Part shown: positions 1 to 5,178 of the stretch, piece after piece
Layout of the letters: every line of letters begins with the position of its first letter
Numbering within the stretch: position 1 is the stretch's first letter
Assembly (NCBI GenBank): GCA_900550525.1
Contig: URSN01000093.1
Span: 1-7,526, forward strand
Origin: an uncultured Eubacteriales bacterium
GTDB lineage: Bacteria > Bacillota > Clostridia > Christensenellales > CAG-138
Direction: 5' to 3'
Length of the DNA stretch: 7,526 nt
Translations under genes and position numbers: made by a program
The notes under the pieces: model-generated
Database searches by the model: none
What the model was told of the DNA's origin: nothing
What the model saw: the letters and a program-made list of their open reading frames with translations, nothing else

Positions 1-4
1 TGGA

Positions 5-22
5 TTTTTTTTTTTTTTTTTT
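5..22. repeat. 18-base poly-T tract flanked by GGAT/ATCC
   Basis: Positions 5-22 are an uninterrupted run of T, bracketed by GGAT (2-5) and ATCC (23-26), which are reverse complements. A run this long is unusual in so GC-rich a genome. It could be the U-tract of a terminator for a plus-strand gene left of the window, whose stem would be out of view. It could also be a slippage-prone homopolymer or an assembly-edge artefact. The run itself is seen; its role is unknown. Confidence 0.6.
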
Positions 23-94
23 ATCCGGTTGCTTGCTGTTATTGGATTGTGCAGTTTATGCGTACGCGAGAGCAGGTCGACGCGTTTTAAAGAT

Positions 95-195
95 CCGGCG
101 TCAGGCAGGGATAAGCCGCGCAGGGGACGCGGGCGGCAGAGCGCAGGAAAAAACCGGCGGCAGGCAGGGATAGGCTGCACAGGGAACGCGGGCGG
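95..195. repeat. Imperfect direct repeat, 42-base units, period 59
   Basis: Positions 95-136 and 154-195 align without gaps with about 5 mismatches in 42 positions. Both begin CCGGCG, contain CAGGCAGGGATA and end ACGCGGGCGG. The 17-base spacer between them (137-153) carries a short A-rich tract. The units lie in non-coding DNA and show no obvious hairpin or coding periodicity. This looks like a decayed local tandem duplication; further copies may lie outside the window. Confidence 0.6.
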
Positions 196-311
196 GCGCA
201 GGGCGACGCGGCGGGCGGCGGACAGGGCACGCGCAGCGGAAAGCACGCGCGGCGCGTCCTCCCCCGCGCACGCCGCCATACATGCCGCTGCTGCCGCGCC
301 CTCCGTCCCCC

Positions 312-1709
312 TCACGCCAGCCAGCCCAGCAGCAGGTCCCACAGGCTGGCGGAGGCGGGCTGCGCCGCCGCGGACTGCGGCGCTTCGATCACGCGCACCT
401 GGTACGGCGTGGGCGTCGGCTGCGCCGCGGCCGCCGCGCGCTGCGCGTCCGCGCCCGTCTCCGTGCCGGAGAGCGTCGCGTGCGGGTAATAGAAGGCGAG
501 GATCTCCGCCGCGGTATAGCCCTGGTACGCCATCTCCAGCATGCCGCGGTGGCTCATGCCCACGCGGTGGCCGCTCGCGCGGCGGAACACCGCCTGCCAC
601 TGACCGGGCGCCTCCTCGCGCACGAACCAGACGTTCGCCCCCTCGCAGGCGACGGCCCCGGCCTCCAGCAGCGCCTCCGGCGCAAAGCCGCAGCGTACCG
701 CGGCCTCGCTCCCATCCGCCAATCGCACGCGCACCTCGGCGGCCGCCCAGGCGTGCGGGGCCTCGTCCGCCGGGTGCAGCGCCGTGCCCTGGCGGTCCTC
801 GGCGTTGTGATAGCCCGAAAGCGCGAGCAGCTCGAGCACCTGCGCCGCGCGCGGCTCCTGCTCCCGCGCCGCGCTCAGGAACACCGCCTGCGCCTGTGCC
901 GGCCAGGCGGACGCGTCCGATGGCAGCGCGAGCACCGCCGCGTCGCCGCCGGCCCCCACCAGATCATAGGGGTCAAAGCGCATGTCGTAGGCGGCGTTGG
1001 CCGGGCTGTCCGCGCCCCAGCGCATGGCGGGGGGCAGCGTCTGGCCGCCGTTGCCGGTGCAGTAATAGCATTTGAGCGGCTCGCCGTCGATGAGCAGCGT
1101 CCGCCCGGCCACGGCGTCCACCGCGGCCATGACGCGCCCGTCGTCCGGGCGGTAGCCCTTGTAGACCAGGTCGTTGGGGCCGTCGGTCAGGTCATAGGGC
1201 CCGTCGCCGCCCAGGCAGGAGAGCGCGTAGCCCTTGGCGGCGATGGCCTGCGCCTTGAGCGCCTCGGCGGGGTGGGAGTTGCGCAGCTCGCCGCCGGTCA
1301 CGCCGTAGAGGTACTGCGTGAGCGGCACATAGTTCACCAGGCACAGCGCGCCGTCCTCCACGCAGGCGTACAGGTCGCCGAGATAGCGGCACGTGCCGTA
1401 GCGCGCGTTTTCGAGCGTGAGGCAGCCCTCGCCGCGCCGCGCCAGATAGACGAACGCATTGTCCGAGAGCACGCCGAGCGTCTCGTGCACCACGCGCACG
1501 CGCGCGCCGTGCCGCTCCAGCGTGCCGCTGCCGCCGGTGAAGGACGTGCCGCCGCAGCGGTACGCGCCCTCGCAGAGCACCTGCGCCGCCTGCGCGCCGC
1601 CGGTGGACAGGCGCACGCGCACATACGGTTCCTCCGCCGCGGCGGACGCGCCAAAGGAAGCGCCAAAAAGCAGCGTGCAGATGAGTACAAAAACGGTCAA
1701 TTTTTTCAT
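312..1709 (-). CDS. Secreted SpoIID/LytB-domain protein (putative peptidoglycan glycan-strand lytic enzyme)
   Basis: This encodes 465 aa. The ATG at 1709 was chosen because a G-rich Shine-Dalgarno (GGTGGGGGAA) lies just upstream and because the protein then begins with a textbook signal peptide (MKKLTVFVLICTLLFG..., cleavage near ASA-A at about 23-25). The frame stays open 30 codons further upstream, but that part is not signal-like. The SpoIID/LytB signature is clear: YLYGVTGGE at 133-141, EALKAQAIAAKGYA at 149-162 (the Glu matches the proposed catalytic Glu of SpoIID), CYYCTGNGGQT at 214-224 and GHRVGMSHRGM at 380-390, followed by YTAAEILAFYYPHA. Family members are lytic transglycosylases or amidase enhancers acting on stripped glycan strands. 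It is longer than B. subtilis SpoIID (about 340 aa) and has a cleavable signal rather than a clear anchor, plus a TPTP linker and a hydrophobic C-terminus. I therefore call it a SpoIID-domain paralogue, not spoIID itself. The C-terminal motif departs from the usual GHGVGMSQ(W/Y)GA. It is divergent to the LCP gene. Confidence 0.88.
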   Translation of the reverse strand: MKKLTVFVLICTLLFGASFGASAAAEEPYVRVRLSTGGAQAAQVLCEGAYRCGGTSFTGGSGTLERHGARVRVVHETLGVLSDNAFVYLARRGEGCLTLENARYGTCRYLGDLYACVEDGALCLVNYVPLTQYLYGVTGGELRNSHPAEALKAQAIAAKGYALSCLGGDGPYDLTDGPNDLVYKGYRPDDGRVMAAVDAVAGRTLLIDGEPLKCYYCTGNGGQTLPPAMRWGADSPANAAYDMRFDPYDLVGAGGDAAVLALPSDASAWPAQAQAVFLSAAREQEPRAAQVLELLALSGYHNAEDRQGTALHPADEAPHAWAAAEVRVRLADGSEAAVRCGFAPEALLEAGAVACEGANVWFVREEAPGQWQAVFRRASGHRVGMSHRGMLEMAYQGYTAAEILAFYYPHATLSGTETGADAQRAAAAAQPTPTPYQVRVIEAPQSAAAQPASASLWDLLLGWLA

Positions 1710-1737
1710 GGGTTCCCCCACCGGATGGTTTTTTGGC

Positions 1738-1746
1738 ATTGTAGCA
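1738..1746 (-). promoter_or_regulatory. Candidate extended -10 promoter for the SpoIID-like gene
   Basis: Read on the minus strand this is TGCTACAAT, an extended -10 (TGn plus TACAAT) ending 28 bases before the ATG at 1709. No good -35 hexamer lies 16-18 bases upstream, so recognition would rest on the extended -10. I cannot tell a housekeeping from a sporulation sigma factor here. Confidence 0.4.
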
Positions 1747-2053
1747 CGCGGCGCCGGAAAGGGTGCCGCACCGTCATGGTTTGTTTTGCGTTTGTTCATA
1801 GTCCAGGCTGGTTTGGCGCATTTCTTTACGGTCTGGCAACGGATTGTTCAACGTTCCTTCACAAATGCGCCTGACGGGCGGGCGGCGTCCATTCCCCACT
1901 TTTTGAAAAAACAGGCGCCATGAAGCGCCGAAAATTGCGCCAAAAAACGTTGTGTTCCGGCCCGCGCTGCGCCACAACATCTATGGGCGCGGCGGAAAAC
2001 GCCCCAAATGGACACGGTTTCACAAAGCGTTCACTTCTTTTTATAATAAACAA

Positions 2054-2062
2054 TGCTATAAT
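2054..2062 (+). promoter_or_regulatory. Extended -10 promoter of the LCP gene
   Basis: TGCTATAAT is a perfect extended -10 in an AT-rich island. The -35 position (about 2034-2039) is poor, which extended -10 promoters tolerate. Transcription would start near 2069, giving a leader of about 60 bases before the ATG at 2128. Confidence 0.65.
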
Positions 2063-2127
2063 GATACGAATCCGTGCGGCCGCACGCGCGCGCCGCGCGC
2101 AAAACCTGGGAGGAAAGGCGTAATGCC

Positions 2128-3159
2128 ATGAAAAAAACGCTGAAGATCATCCTGATCGCCGTGCTCGCGCTGGCGCTGCTGGCCGCGGGCGCGGTATGGT
2201 ATGTGGTGGCGCGCTTGCAGCAGGGCGCCGCCAGCACGGTGGAGCGGCCGGACGAACTGCCCGTGATCACCGGCAACCGGGACGATACGCTCACCATCCT
2301 CTCCTCGCCGCGCCCGGACGCGGGGGACGGCGAAGAGGACGGCGAGGACGCCCCCTACGAGGAGCAGCCCATCTATCAGGTGGACAGCAAGGACCCGAAC
2401 GTGGTGAACATCCTGCTCATCGGCACGGATTCGCGCTCCGGCAACGTGGAGGCGCAGGGCCGATCGGATTCCATGATGCTCGCCTCCTACAACCGGCAGA
2501 CGCACACGGTCAAGCTCATCTCGCTCATGCGCGACAGCTGGGTCAAGGTCAACGGCAAGTACTGGGGCCGCCTGAACACCGCGTACAACAGCGGCGGCGC
2601 GGGCGGGCTGATCAACACGCTGAACCTGAATTTCGACCTGGACGTGCAGTATTACGCGGCCGTCAGCTTCACGGCGTTTGAGGAGCTGATCGACCGCATC
2701 GGCGGCGTGACGGTGGACCTGACGCGCCACGAGGCCAACTACATCAACCAGAAGGTGGGCCGGCGCGTGCTGAAGGTCGAGGACGGGCCCGTGCTGCTCG
2801 ACGGGGAGCTGGCGCTCTGGTACGCGCGCTGCCGCGCCGATTCCGACGGGGATTTCTCCCGCACGGAGCGGCAGCGGCACCTGCTGGAGCTGATCCTTGC
2901 CAGCATGCAGCAGGACGGCGGGCTGGACGACCTGCTGGGCCTTGCCAGCTACGCCGTGGAGAACGTGACGACCAACCTCACCCTCGATATGATGCTGCAG
3001 CTGGGCACGAGCATCCTCTCCGGCGCTACGACGCTGGAGAGCTACCGCCTGCCCTTTGACGATACCTGGCATTATGCCGACAAGAACGGCGCGGCCGTGC
3101 TCTCCATCGACCTTGAGGAGAACACGCGCCTGCTGCACGAGGCGATCTACGGCGGATGA
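2128..3159 (+). CDS. LCP-family (LytR-CpsA-Psr) cell-wall polymer ligase
   Basis: This encodes 343 aa. LCP enzymes transfer undecaprenyl-linked anionic glycopolymers (teichoic acid or capsule type) onto peptidoglycan on the outer face of the membrane. Residues 5-28 form one transmembrane helix with a short basic N-terminus (MKKTLK). An acidic linker at about 64-80 precedes the LCP domain, which runs from about 91 to 265. Diagnostic motifs are LLIGTDSR (96-103), GRSDSMML (111-118), ISLMRDSWVKV (131-141), LNTAYNSGG (149-157), and YARCRADSDGDFSRTERQ (232-249). The conserved Asp and Arg residues (D101, R103, R112, D114, R135, R245, R248) bind the polyprenyl diphosphate and Mg in characterised relatives. 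The ATG at 2128 starts the membrane helix directly; a purine-rich SD (GGGAGGAAAGG) lies at 2108-2118. An in-frame ATG at 2074 lies upstream of that SD and was rejected. The length is normal for the family, and the substrate polymer cannot be told from sequence. Confidence 0.93.
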   Translation: MKKTLKIILIAVLALALLAAGAVWYVVARLQQGAASTVERPDELPVITGNRDDTLTILSSPRPDAGDGEEDGEDAPYEEQPIYQVDSKDPNVVNILLIGTDSRSGNVEAQGRSDSMMLASYNRQTHTVKLISLMRDSWVKVNGKYWGRLNTAYNSGGAGGLINTLNLNFDLDVQYYAAVSFTAFEELIDRIGGVTVDLTRHEANYINQKVGRRVLKVEDGPVLLDGELALWYARCRADSDGDFSRTERQRHLLELILASMQQDGGLDDLLGLASYAVENVTTNLTLDMMLQLGTSILSGATTLESYRLPFDDTWHYADKNGAAVLSIDLEENTRLLHEAIYGG

Positions 3160-3217
3160 ACCGGCGCGCGGATGCCGCGCTCAGGCGATACGGGAAAACG
3201 GGATGAACCGGCGCGCG
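3154..3217. repeat. 17-base direct repeat at the 3' end of the LCP gene
   Basis: GGATGAACCGGCGCGCG occurs exactly at 3154-3170 and again at 3201-3217. The first copy spans the LCP stop codon (3157-3159). This is probably a small local duplication with no visible function. Confidence 0.6.
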
Positions 3218-3245
3218 CTCGGGCACGCTAAGGCGCGGGAGGCAG

Positions 3246-3268
3246 CCGCCGCAGCCGGCGGGTTTCTT
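3246..3268 (+). terminator. Candidate intrinsic terminator after the LCP gene
   Basis: CCGCCG (3246-3251) and CGGCGG (3256-3261) form a six-pair all-GC stem with a CAGC loop, followed by GTTTCTT. The T-tract is short and interrupted, so termination may be partial. It lies 87 bases past the LCP stop and 63 bases before the dehydrogenase start. Confidence 0.45.
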
Positions 3269-3330
3269 CCGTGCACCAAAACGGCCGTCCCGGCGCGCGG
3301 CAGCGCCCGGGCGGGAGAGGAGGCGCGGCG

Positions 3331-4104
3331 ATGCACAAAACGATCGCGGTGGTGACGGGCGCGTCGAGCGGCATCGGCCGCCGCTTTGCCGAGACGCTCG
3401 CCGCCTCCGGCCGCACGTTTGACGAGGTGTGGGCCATCGCGCGGCGCAAGGACCGGCTGCTCTCGCTCGCAGCGCCGTGCCCGGTGCGCGCGCTGGCGCT
3501 GGACCTGACGGACCGCGCGAGCCTTGCGCGCTACGCCGCCCTGCTCGAGCGGGAGCGGCCGGACGTGGCGCTGCTGGTCAACGCAAGCGGCTACGGGCTC
3601 TTCGGCGCGTCGGCGGAGCTGCCGCTCGGCGAGCAGATGAACATGGTGGACCTCAACTGCCAGGCGCTGCTGGCGCTGTGCCGCCTGACGCTGCCCCATA
3701 TGGCCGCCGGCGCGCAGATCATCAACGTCGCGTCCGTGGCGGCGTTCCAGCCGGTGCCGCAGCTTTGCGCCTACGCCGCGTCCAAGTCGTTCGTGCTCAG
3801 CTACAGCCGCGCGCTCGGGCGCGAGCTGCGGCCGCGCGGCGTGCGCGTGCTGGCCGTCTGCCCGTTCTGGACGCGCACGGAGTTCTTCGACCGCGCCGAG
3901 AAGCGGGACGGGCCGCCCGTGGTCAGGCGGTATCTGGCCATGTACGAGCCGGAGCAGATCGTCCGCCGCGCATGGCGCGACGCGGCGCGCGGCCGCGACG
4001 TGAGCGTATACGGCTTCGTCGCCCGCGCGCAGGCGCTGCTGGTCAAGCTCCTGCCGCACCGCCTCGTCATGGCCGCGTGGATGAAGCTCCAGGGCCTCGG
4101 CTGA
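3331..4104 (+). CDS. Classical short-chain dehydrogenase/reductase (SDR), substrate unknown
   Basis: This encodes 257 aa, the usual length for a single-domain classical SDR. It is an NAD(P)-dependent oxidoreductase with a Rossmann fold. Visible motifs are the cofactor loop TGASSGIG (9-16), NASGYG (84-89, the NNAG-type strand), Asn109 of helix 4, the catalytic Ser135 in INVASVAAF, and the YAASK motif with Tyr148 and Lys152. CPFWTRTEFF (177-186) replaces the usual PG-containing stretch after the active site. Basic residues after strand 2 (ARRKDR, 37-42) suggest NADP(H), by inference only. The ATG at 3331 has an excellent SD (AGGAGG at 3318-3323, 7-base gap); the frame is open upstream but without an RBS. 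The last 40 residues are basic and amphipathic. No neighbour points to a substrate. It could be co-transcribed with the LCP gene if the intervening terminator is leaky. Confidence 0.88.
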   Translation: MHKTIAVVTGASSGIGRRFAETLAASGRTFDEVWAIARRKDRLLSLAAPCPVRALALDLTDRASLARYAALLERERPDVALLVNASGYGLFGASAELPLGEQMNMVDLNCQALLALCRLTLPHMAAGAQIINVASVAAFQPVPQLCAYAASKSFVLSYSRALGRELRPRGVRVLAVCPFWTRTEFFDRAEKRDGPPVVRRYLAMYEPEQIVRRAWRDAARGRDVSVYGFVARAQALLVKLLPHRLVMAAWMKLQGLG

Positions 4105-4197
4105 ATTTCCCCGGCGCGCCCCTTCTCCCGCGCACAGCGGCCTTTTCTGCGCCCAACGCATCCGTTCCCCCCGCGCACAGCAGCCGTTTCCCCGCCC

Positions 4198-4236
4198 GCC
4201 GCGCGATGTTTCACGTGAAACGCCGCGGCGCTTTTT
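4198..4236 (+). terminator. parS-containing terminator-like hairpin after the dehydrogenase
   Basis: The parS palindrome (arms GTTTCAC/GTGAAAC) is extended outward by imperfect GC pairing between about 4197-4205 and 4223-4230, and is followed directly by CTTTTTCC. On the plus strand this has the shape of an intrinsic terminator, about 94 bases past the dehydrogenase stop. The stem contains bulges, and CACGTG at the centre would have to open as the loop. Function is inferred from shape only. Confidence 0.4.
4207..4222. promoter_or_regulatory. parS site 1 (ParB/Spo0J binding site)
   Basis: TGTTTCACGTGAAACG matches the Firmicute parS consensus TGTTTCACGTGAAACA at 15 of 16 positions; the inner 14 bases (4208-4221) are a perfect palindrome. 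ParB-CTP clamps load here and spread along the DNA. It lies 957 bases left of the parB stop codon. Confidence 0.92.
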
Positions 4237-4253
4237 CCGCGCGCCGCAGCCCT

Positions 4254-4296
4254 TTCCTGCGCCCAACGCCGCCCCTTCCTGCGCCCAACGCCGCCC
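4254..4296. repeat. Tandem direct repeat, 21-base units, period 22
   Basis: Positions 4254-4274 and 4276-4296 are identical 21-base units (TTCCTGCGCC followed by CAACGCCGCCC). A shortened relative (CTGCGCCCAACGC) occurs at 4147-4159. They lie immediately right of parS site 1, and the first unit overlaps the end of module A. Confidence 0.75.
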
Positions 4297-4312
4297 GCCC
4301 CCCCGGCGCGGC

Positions 4313-4342
4313 AAAACTAAACGGGGCGCTTCCGCGTCCCGT
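4313..4342 (-). terminator. Intrinsic terminator of the GNAT gene
   Basis: On the minus strand ACGGGACGC and GCGCCCCGT pair over nine positions (one mismatched A-C pair) around a GGAA tetraloop of the GNRA type, followed by TTAGTTTT. It lies about 110 bases past the GNAT stop codon. On the plus strand the same stem is eight bases away from its T-rich tract, so it fits the minus strand better. Confidence 0.55.
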
Positions 4343-4452
4343 CCTGCCGCTTTATTTTTCTTCTGGCCGCGACCGCTCCCGTTCTGCACAGCCCCGCCCC
4401 CGCACGGCCTGTCCGCTCGCCCGGCAGAACAGAGCGGCTGCGCATGCCGCTT

Positions 4453-4935
4453 TCATTGTCCCTCTGAAACCCCTTCCCGGTGCACATACATCCTTATCAT
4501 GCCGGATGCATCGCTTTGCTGCACCATACAGAGAAAGTTCCAGCCGTATCGTTCATAAAACGAGGTGTGGTCCGTCACAAGATAGAGCGTATCGATCCCG
4601 TGTTTTTTCATATCCGCGCACACATGGCGAAGCAGCGCGCCTGCAACGCCGCGCCCGCGGCAGTCCTCCTCCGTATAAACGGCGCAGACGTTGGGCGTTA
4701 AATCCTTTCGCTCATGAAAATCATTTTCAATGACGCCCATCCCCCCGATGATTCTCCCGCCGTCCATTGCAAGATACCACTGCGGAACGGCGCTTTTGCC
4801 CGAAAGGCTGGCCTCCATGCTTTCCAAATACTCGTTCAGGGGAATCCCCCATTTTTCGTGAAACCATTGCGCCGCTCTATCCTTGAGGAGCGGCTTGTCT
4901 TTTAATCCTATGATTTTGCAGTCCGCTTTTGTCAC
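4453..4935 (-). CDS. GNAT-family N-acetyltransferase
   Basis: This encodes 160 aa starting at a GTG (4935) with AGGGA about 9 bases upstream. This start gives the normal N-terminus of the family, whereas the in-frame ATG at 5010 would add 25 low-complexity Gly/Ser residues read from GC-rich intergenic DNA. It transfers an acetyl group from acetyl-CoA to an unknown amine. It belongs to a recognisable GNAT subgroup with WFHEKWGIP (24-32), VPQWYLA (50-56), GGMGVIENDFHERKDLTPNVCAVY (64-87), the acetyl-CoA loop CRGRGVAGALL (92-102), LYLVTDHTSFYERYGW (117-132, with the C-terminal Tyr typical of the fold) and RMYVH (148-152). All expected blocks are present, so it looks functional. Its codons are much less GC-rich than those of its neighbours (many A/T third positions and AAA, ATT, GAA), which suggests recent horizontal acquisition. 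It sits downstream of parB on the same strand but is separated by a 243-base gap with parS site 2, and no promoter is obvious. Confidence 0.88.
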   Translation of the reverse strand: MTKADCKIIGLKDKPLLKDRAAQWFHEKWGIPLNEYLESMEASLSGKSAVPQWYLAMDGGRIIGGMGVIENDFHERKDLTPNVCAVYTEEDCRGRGVAGALLRHVCADMKKHGIDTLYLVTDHTSFYERYGWNFLCMVQQSDASGMIRMYVHREGVSEGQ

Positions 4936-5063
4936 GTTCAGCTTCCCTGAATGTCCGCTTCTTCCCGGAGCGCCTTCCGTGCGCGCCCCGCTCCCCTGCG
5001 ATGCTCTCAACGCCTGCGAAACAGGCCGCCCGCGCCCGCGCCGGGGGCGCTTCCCATCATGCC

Positions 5064-5128
5064 GCCGCGCGGTGTTTCACGTGAAACGCCGCGGCGCTTT
5101 TTCTGCCCGCCGCGGCCTGTCCTGCGCC
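5064..5128. repeat. parS module, copy B (pairs with 4198-4263)
   Basis: This is the second copy of the parS-containing module described at 4198-4263. Here the GC arms around parS match better: GGTGTTTCAC pairs with GTGAAACGCC through a G-T wobble, and pairing continues with CGC/GCG before CTTTTT. The T-run faces plus-strand transcription, yet no plus-strand gene ends here, so a terminator role for a neighbouring gene is not supported for this copy. Confidence 0.75.
5073..5088. promoter_or_regulatory. parS site 2 (ParB/Spo0J binding site)
   Basis: TGTTTCACGTGAAACG, identical to site 1, with a 14-base perfect palindrome at 5074-5087. It lies 91 bases downstream of the parB stop codon, in the gap between parB and the GNAT gene. 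Confidence 0.92.
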
Positions 5129-5178
5129 GCCGCGGCGAAAGCTCCATCCGCCCGGCCCGCGCCCGCGCCGGGGCGGCC

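Larger units (their letters stand above)
1..311. other. Intergenic region downstream of the SpoIID-like gene
   Basis: I see no convincing gene here. The open frames in this stretch are low-complexity Arg/Pro/Ala-rich translations typical of random GC-rich DNA and have no ribosome binding site. It holds the poly-T run at 5-22, a decayed direct repeat (95-136 and 154-195), and a small perfect hairpin around 244-256 (ACGCG/CGCGT arms). No clear terminator for the minus-strand gene ending at 312 was found: the T-rich stretch on the minus strand near 148-153 lacks a matching stem. The plus strand is G-rich over about 95-240. Confidence 0.5.
1710..2127. other. Divergent intergenic region between SpoIID-like and LCP genes
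   Basis: This is a 418-base non-coding stretch with visibly lower GC content than the flanking genes. It holds an outward-facing promoter candidate near each end. Several short inverted repeats lie between them: GGCGC/GCGCC at 1914-1918 and 1925-1929, GTTGTG/CACAAC at 1949-1954 and 1973-1978, and GGGCG/CGCCC at 1985-1989 and 2000-2004. Small open frames exist here on both strands but lack a ribosome binding site or recognisable content. I see no riboswitch that I can name. Confidence 0.5.
4198..4263. repeat. parS module, copy A (pairs with 5064-5128)
   Basis: Aligned with 5064-5128, this segment is nearly identical: a 31-base exact core (4207-4237 versus 5073-5103) that covers parS, the CGCCGCGGCG palindrome and the T5 run. 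The flanks differ at only a few positions plus one single-base indel. The two copies are in direct orientation, about 866 bases apart, and bracket the GNAT gene. Confidence 0.75.
4105..4452. other. Repeat-rich convergent intergenic region carrying parS
   Basis: This 348-base gap lies between the convergent dehydrogenase and GNAT genes. It holds a parS site (4207-4222), repeated short motifs (CCCGCGCACAGC at 4127-4138 and 4170-4181; CTGCGCCCAACGC at 4147-4159, 4257-4269 and 4279-4291), and a terminator candidate for the GNAT gene. The plus strand is strongly C-rich: in 4141-4200 I count about 32 C to 11 G. No gene is apparent. Confidence 0.6.
5028..5173. repeat. 19-base direct repeat flanking parS site 2
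   Basis: GCCCGCGCCCGCGCCGGGG occurs exactly at 5028-5046 and 5155-5173, on either side of parS module B. The second copy starts 5 bases beyond the parB stop codon. It is low-complexity GC sequence, so chance or slippage is possible, but a 19-base exact match in this short gap is notable. Confidence 0.6.

Noticed and set aside
95..195. CRISPR array
   Set aside because: There are only two imperfect units with a 17-base spacer and no cas genes.
101..283. Minus-strand 60-codon ORF in the left intergenic region
   Set aside because: It covers the decayed direct repeat, has low-complexity Arg/Pro/Ala content and no RBS.
282..1874. Long plus-strand open frame opposite the SpoIID-like gene
   Set aside because: It is an Arg/Ala/Gly/His-rich shadow typical of the antisense of GC-rich codons, with no motif or RBS; the minus-strand frame has clear SpoIID motifs.
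2016..2022. Half parS (GTTTCAC) in the LCP upstream region
   Set aside because: The second arm is absent (followed by AAAGCG), so ParB loading is not expected.
1774..2053. Two small minus-strand ORFs in the same intergenic region
   Set aside because: They overlap each other in different frames, lack an RBS, and cross candidate regulatory sequence.
1920..2123. Small plus-strand ORF of 67 codons in the divergent intergenic region
   Set aside because: It has no Shine-Dalgarno, overlaps the LCP promoter and has no recognisable composition.
2056..3138. Minus-strand open frame opposite the LCP gene
   Set aside because: Low-complexity Arg/Val/Gln translation without domain motifs; the plus frame is an unmistakable LCP protein.
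3181..4733. Long open frames overlapping the dehydrogenase (minus 3181-4389, plus 3429-4733)
   Set aside because: They run through stop-poor GC-rich intergenic DNA and the antisense or alternative frame of the SDR gene, with no recognisable content.
4852..4864. Possible fourth parS (TTTTTCGTGAAAC) inside the GNAT gene
   Set aside because: Only one half-site matches and two central bases are missing, so the palindrome is broken.
4936..5010. ATG at 5010 as the GNAT start
   Set aside because: It adds 25 low-complexity residues in GC-rich DNA unlike the rest of the gene; the GTG at 4935 gives the family's usual N-terminus and has a purine-rich RBS.
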